Assembly (NCBI GenBank): GCA_009774465.1
Contig: VSNT01000141.1
Coordinates: 1 to 9,036 of the forward strand
Source: Lachnospiraceae bacterium
GTDB taxonomy: Bacteria; Bacillota_A; Clostridia; Lachnospirales; Lachnospiraceae
DNA: 9,036 nt
Direction: 5' to 3'
A model generated the notes under the pieces. It ran no database searches. It worked only from the letters and a program-made list of their open reading frames with translations, and was not told the DNA's origin. The translations under genes were made by a program, and so were the position numbers. Shown here piece by piece: positions 9,001-9,036 of the stretch. Every line of letters begins with the position of its first letter. The first letter of the stretch is position 1.

Positions 9001-9036
9001 AGCTGTTTACCAGTGCAGATGGAGAGCTCAGTGCAG
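1..9036 (+). CDS. Internal part of a giant multi-module beta-helix (GLUG-type) surface protein, open at both ends
   Basis: One frame stays open across the whole window: about 3,011 residues with no start or stop, so the full protein exceeds 3,000 residues. Seen in order: four complete and one partial Cys/His zinc-ribbon-like units (residues 1-159), then five Gly/Asn/Val/Ile-rich modules (about 163-2981) with repeated GG-[ILVMFA]2-G turns, then a Gly/Thr-rich exit. Similar turns and the entry motifs EDPYII...QLLALARYL and EDIDLSS are known from GLUG-motif proteins, including the stalk regions of some Gram-positive surface proteins and M26-type proteases; those form extracellular beta-solenoids. 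I infer a secreted or wall-attached rod used for adhesion, display or binding. No HExxH, LPXTG, transmembrane segment or other catalytic signature is visible here. Any signal peptide, anchor or enzymatic domain must lie outside. Coding and surface-protein style are clear; the precise role is unknown. Confidence 0.93.
105..164 (+). repeat. Zinc-ribbon-like unit 2
   Basis: Complete 20-residue unit starting CEHEWVTDPDTQ and ending CSKCG. The candidate ligands are Cys at 105, His at 111, Cys at 150 and Cys at 159. From 111 to 164 it matches unit 3 at 49 of 54 bases, which indicates fairly recent duplication. Confidence 0.85.
216..275 (+). repeat. Zinc-ribbon-like unit 3
   Basis: Complete unit starting CIHEWVTDPDTQ and ending CSKCG. 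The candidate ligands are Cys at 216, His at 222, Cys at 261 and Cys at 270. It lies 111 bp after unit 2 and is separated from it by a Glu/Asp/Lys-rich linker (165-215). Confidence 0.85.
315..374 (+). repeat. Zinc-ribbon-like unit 4 (diverged)
   Basis: Unit starting CEHVWIREPETL and ending CSICG. It keeps all four candidate ligands (Cys 315, His 321, Cys 360, Cys 369) and the exact unit length, but most other positions differ from units 1-3. It begins 99 bp after unit 3. Confidence 0.8.
408..479 (+). repeat. Zinc-ribbon-like unit 5 (terminal, altered head)
   Basis: Last unit of the array. The head is C-x5-H (CPEGGFH) instead of C-x-H, while the tail keeps H-x12-C-x2-C-G (Cys 408, His 426, Cys 465, Cys 474). 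The conserved Trp after the His is replaced by Tyr in HIYDL. It may cap the array at the join with the beta-helix part. Confidence 0.7.
489..2385 (+). other. Protein module 1: beta-helix with long GLUG-like array
   Basis: Residues about 163-795. An entry segment (LPDLAAWPSKELIVAS, then HPFKGTLES near 813) leads into the PLFQYL strand near 879 and then a run of glycine turns. The turns begin at codons 1062 (GGAAGLV), 1203 (GGIAGEI), 1359 (GGMYTGA), 1470 (GFVGMAV), 1569 (GGIIGYY), 1680 (GGIIGRY), 1791 (GGVAGMI), 1920 (GGIAGLV), 2010 (GGIVGTV), 2145 (GGVLGMV) and about 2238 (GGRTGHIAGY). Spacing is 30-52 residues, mean near 39, as expected for irregular solenoid rungs. The module closes with YFETGAAYTRP and a D-D-I-G-N-Y-GG segment. 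The fold is inferred from pattern; boundaries are approximate. Confidence 0.7.
1564..1694 (+). repeat. Pair of 20-bp direct repeats within module 1
   Basis: Positions 1564-1583 and 1675-1694 are identical over 20 bases and encode the turn AGGIIG in the same frame, 111 bp apart. This is the strongest DNA-level rung repeat I noticed in module 1. It may reflect past duplication of one rung or constraint by the glycine-turn code. Confidence 0.7.
2448..3950 (+). other. Protein module 2: beta-helix, degenerate glycine turns
   Basis: Residues about 816-1316. The entry segment is WVIDSEADFIRLAIMLN near 2460, then EYSITKSLNLKNSG, then QFTGKFTGTGSG near 2655. These match in order the entry, the 'DIDL' strand and the FxGxFxG strand of module 4. 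Later rungs carry weaker turns: AGGVMHYY (2946), AGGMICLL (3189), GGWLGRVW (3321), FGGLIDTV (3450) and NGGIVNII (3756). Most lack the second glycine of GGxxG. The tail (about 3700-3950) is Asn/Tyr-rich. Same fold as module 1 is inferred. Confidence 0.6.
3951..5100 (+). other. Protein module 3: shortest, most diverged beta-helix-like module
   Basis: Residues about 1317-1700. The entry segment NERQMMIWHLSQYMND (3957) occupies the place of the helical QLLALARYL element in module 4. It is followed by FEGKIDLEKVSYYP, with IDL as in the DIDL strand. Turns are reduced to forms such as SGALFSGTIQG (4362), GLLIGVV (4482) and SALIGRV (4602). The end is an acidic, aromatic stretch (FWDEAYGAKENESYELPFMG, 4944-5003) running to VHTTHEGSKGIEVNPKNVS just before module 4. 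The assignment rests on order and length more than on strong motifs. Confidence 0.5.
4290..4319 (+). repeat. Short Gly-Thr low-complexity tract
   Basis: Ten codons alternate GGN with ACA or a small polar residue (GTGNGTGTGS), inside module 3 between two strands. It probably forms a flexible loop. The alternation of near-identical codons makes it a modest slippage-prone site. Confidence 0.6.
5115..6235 (+). other. Protein module 4: canonical GLUG-type entry with short array
   Basis: Residues about 1705-2078. It has the clearest entry of the window: GCGTYEDPYIIDNPKQLLAL (5115 on), then VEDIDLSS (5391-5414), then a GFG-to-PFRGVIIG strand (5457-5495). In GLUG-type proteins this order marks the start of a beta-helix. 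Few rungs follow: AGGAIGCVLGG (5706), AGAYVGNVKQG (5802) and SGLIGKVEDG (5961). The next stretch, to about 6235, is a Lys/Asp/Asn/Ser-rich linker. It is unclear whether the linker belongs to this module. Confidence 0.65.
6237..8945 (+). other. Protein module 5: longest beta-helix with regular GLUG-like array
   Basis: Residues about 2079-2981. The entry part (6237-6790) reads DTAAQLQIVSMTINSDAF, later FRGIGATYGM (about 6645) and FDGHNAVIKIAID (6765), then AALFNDL and IQNVTVSGSV. The array follows, with turns at 6987, 7074, 7194, 7389, 7539, 7695, 7812, 7953, 8118, 8232, 8379, 8499, 8610, 8721, 8847 and 8937. Typical forms are GGVIGLM, GGLAGYI, GGVAGCL and GGIAGYL. Spacing is 29-65 residues, mean near 43. 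Many turns are followed by V-x-N-[CV] strands such as IENCVITG. Sixteen turns suggest a long rod; the fold is inferred. Confidence 0.7.
7948..8133 (+). repeat. Pair of 21-bp direct repeats within module 5
   Basis: Positions 7948-7968 and 8113-8133 are identical over 21 bases and encode AGGVIG in the same frame, 165 bp apart. Flanking DNA is not similar by eye, so the repeat covers one turn and not a whole rung. Confidence 0.7.
8946..9036 (+). other. Exit segment after the last recognised rung, cut by the window edge
   Basis: Residues 2982-3011 read VTGTGGTTGQPGS, followed by AVRQKLFTSADGELSA. The Gly/Thr/Pro stretch looks like a loop or hinge. The last part may begin a non-solenoid domain or a further module. 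Too little is present to name it. Confidence 0.4.

Noticed and set aside
1..9036. Promoters, riboswitches, terminators, tRNA or mobile element ends
   Set aside because: The window is coding from end to end, and I saw no convincing hairpin-plus-T tract, inverted terminal repeats or RNA gene inside it.

Overview
The whole window lies inside one enormous protein-coding gene on the + strand. A single reading frame (codons starting at position 3, 6, 9 ... 9033) runs from the first base to the last without a stop, about 3,011 codons. Neither the start codon nor the stop codon is in the window, so signal peptide, cell-wall anchor, promoter and terminator cannot be seen. There is no second gene, RNA gene, mobile element or intergenic stretch. 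Residue numbers below count from the codon at position 3, so residue = position / 3.

The codon use (many AGA, GGA, ATA and AAA codons, moderate GC), and the resemblance to giant surface proteins of gut Clostridia, suggest a Firmicutes host, probably Lachnospiraceae or a close relative. This is inferred from style and recalled family resemblance, not from a search.

Layout: (1) 1-479, a tandem array of Cys/His units of zinc-ribbon type, with the pattern H-x12-C-x2-C, joined by acidic linkers; the array probably continues upstream. (2) 489 to about 8945, five successive modules that look like right-handed beta-helix or GLUG-type repeat domains. Several begin with an 'entry' segment (for example EDPYIIDNPKQLLALARYL, then VEDIDLSS, then PFRGVIIG in module 4) followed by rungs with glycine turns of the form GG-[hydrophobic]2-G. 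Module 1 (about 489-2385) and module 5 (about 6237-8945) have long, regular arrays of these turns; modules 2, 3 and 4 have fewer or degenerate ones. (3) About 8946-9036, a Gly/Thr-rich exit segment leading into unseen sequence.

The simplest reading is a secreted or wall-attached protein of over 300 kDa in which long beta-solenoid rods present a terminal domain or bind a ligand, with a metal-binding region N-terminal to the rods. The function of the complete protein cannot be determined from this part.
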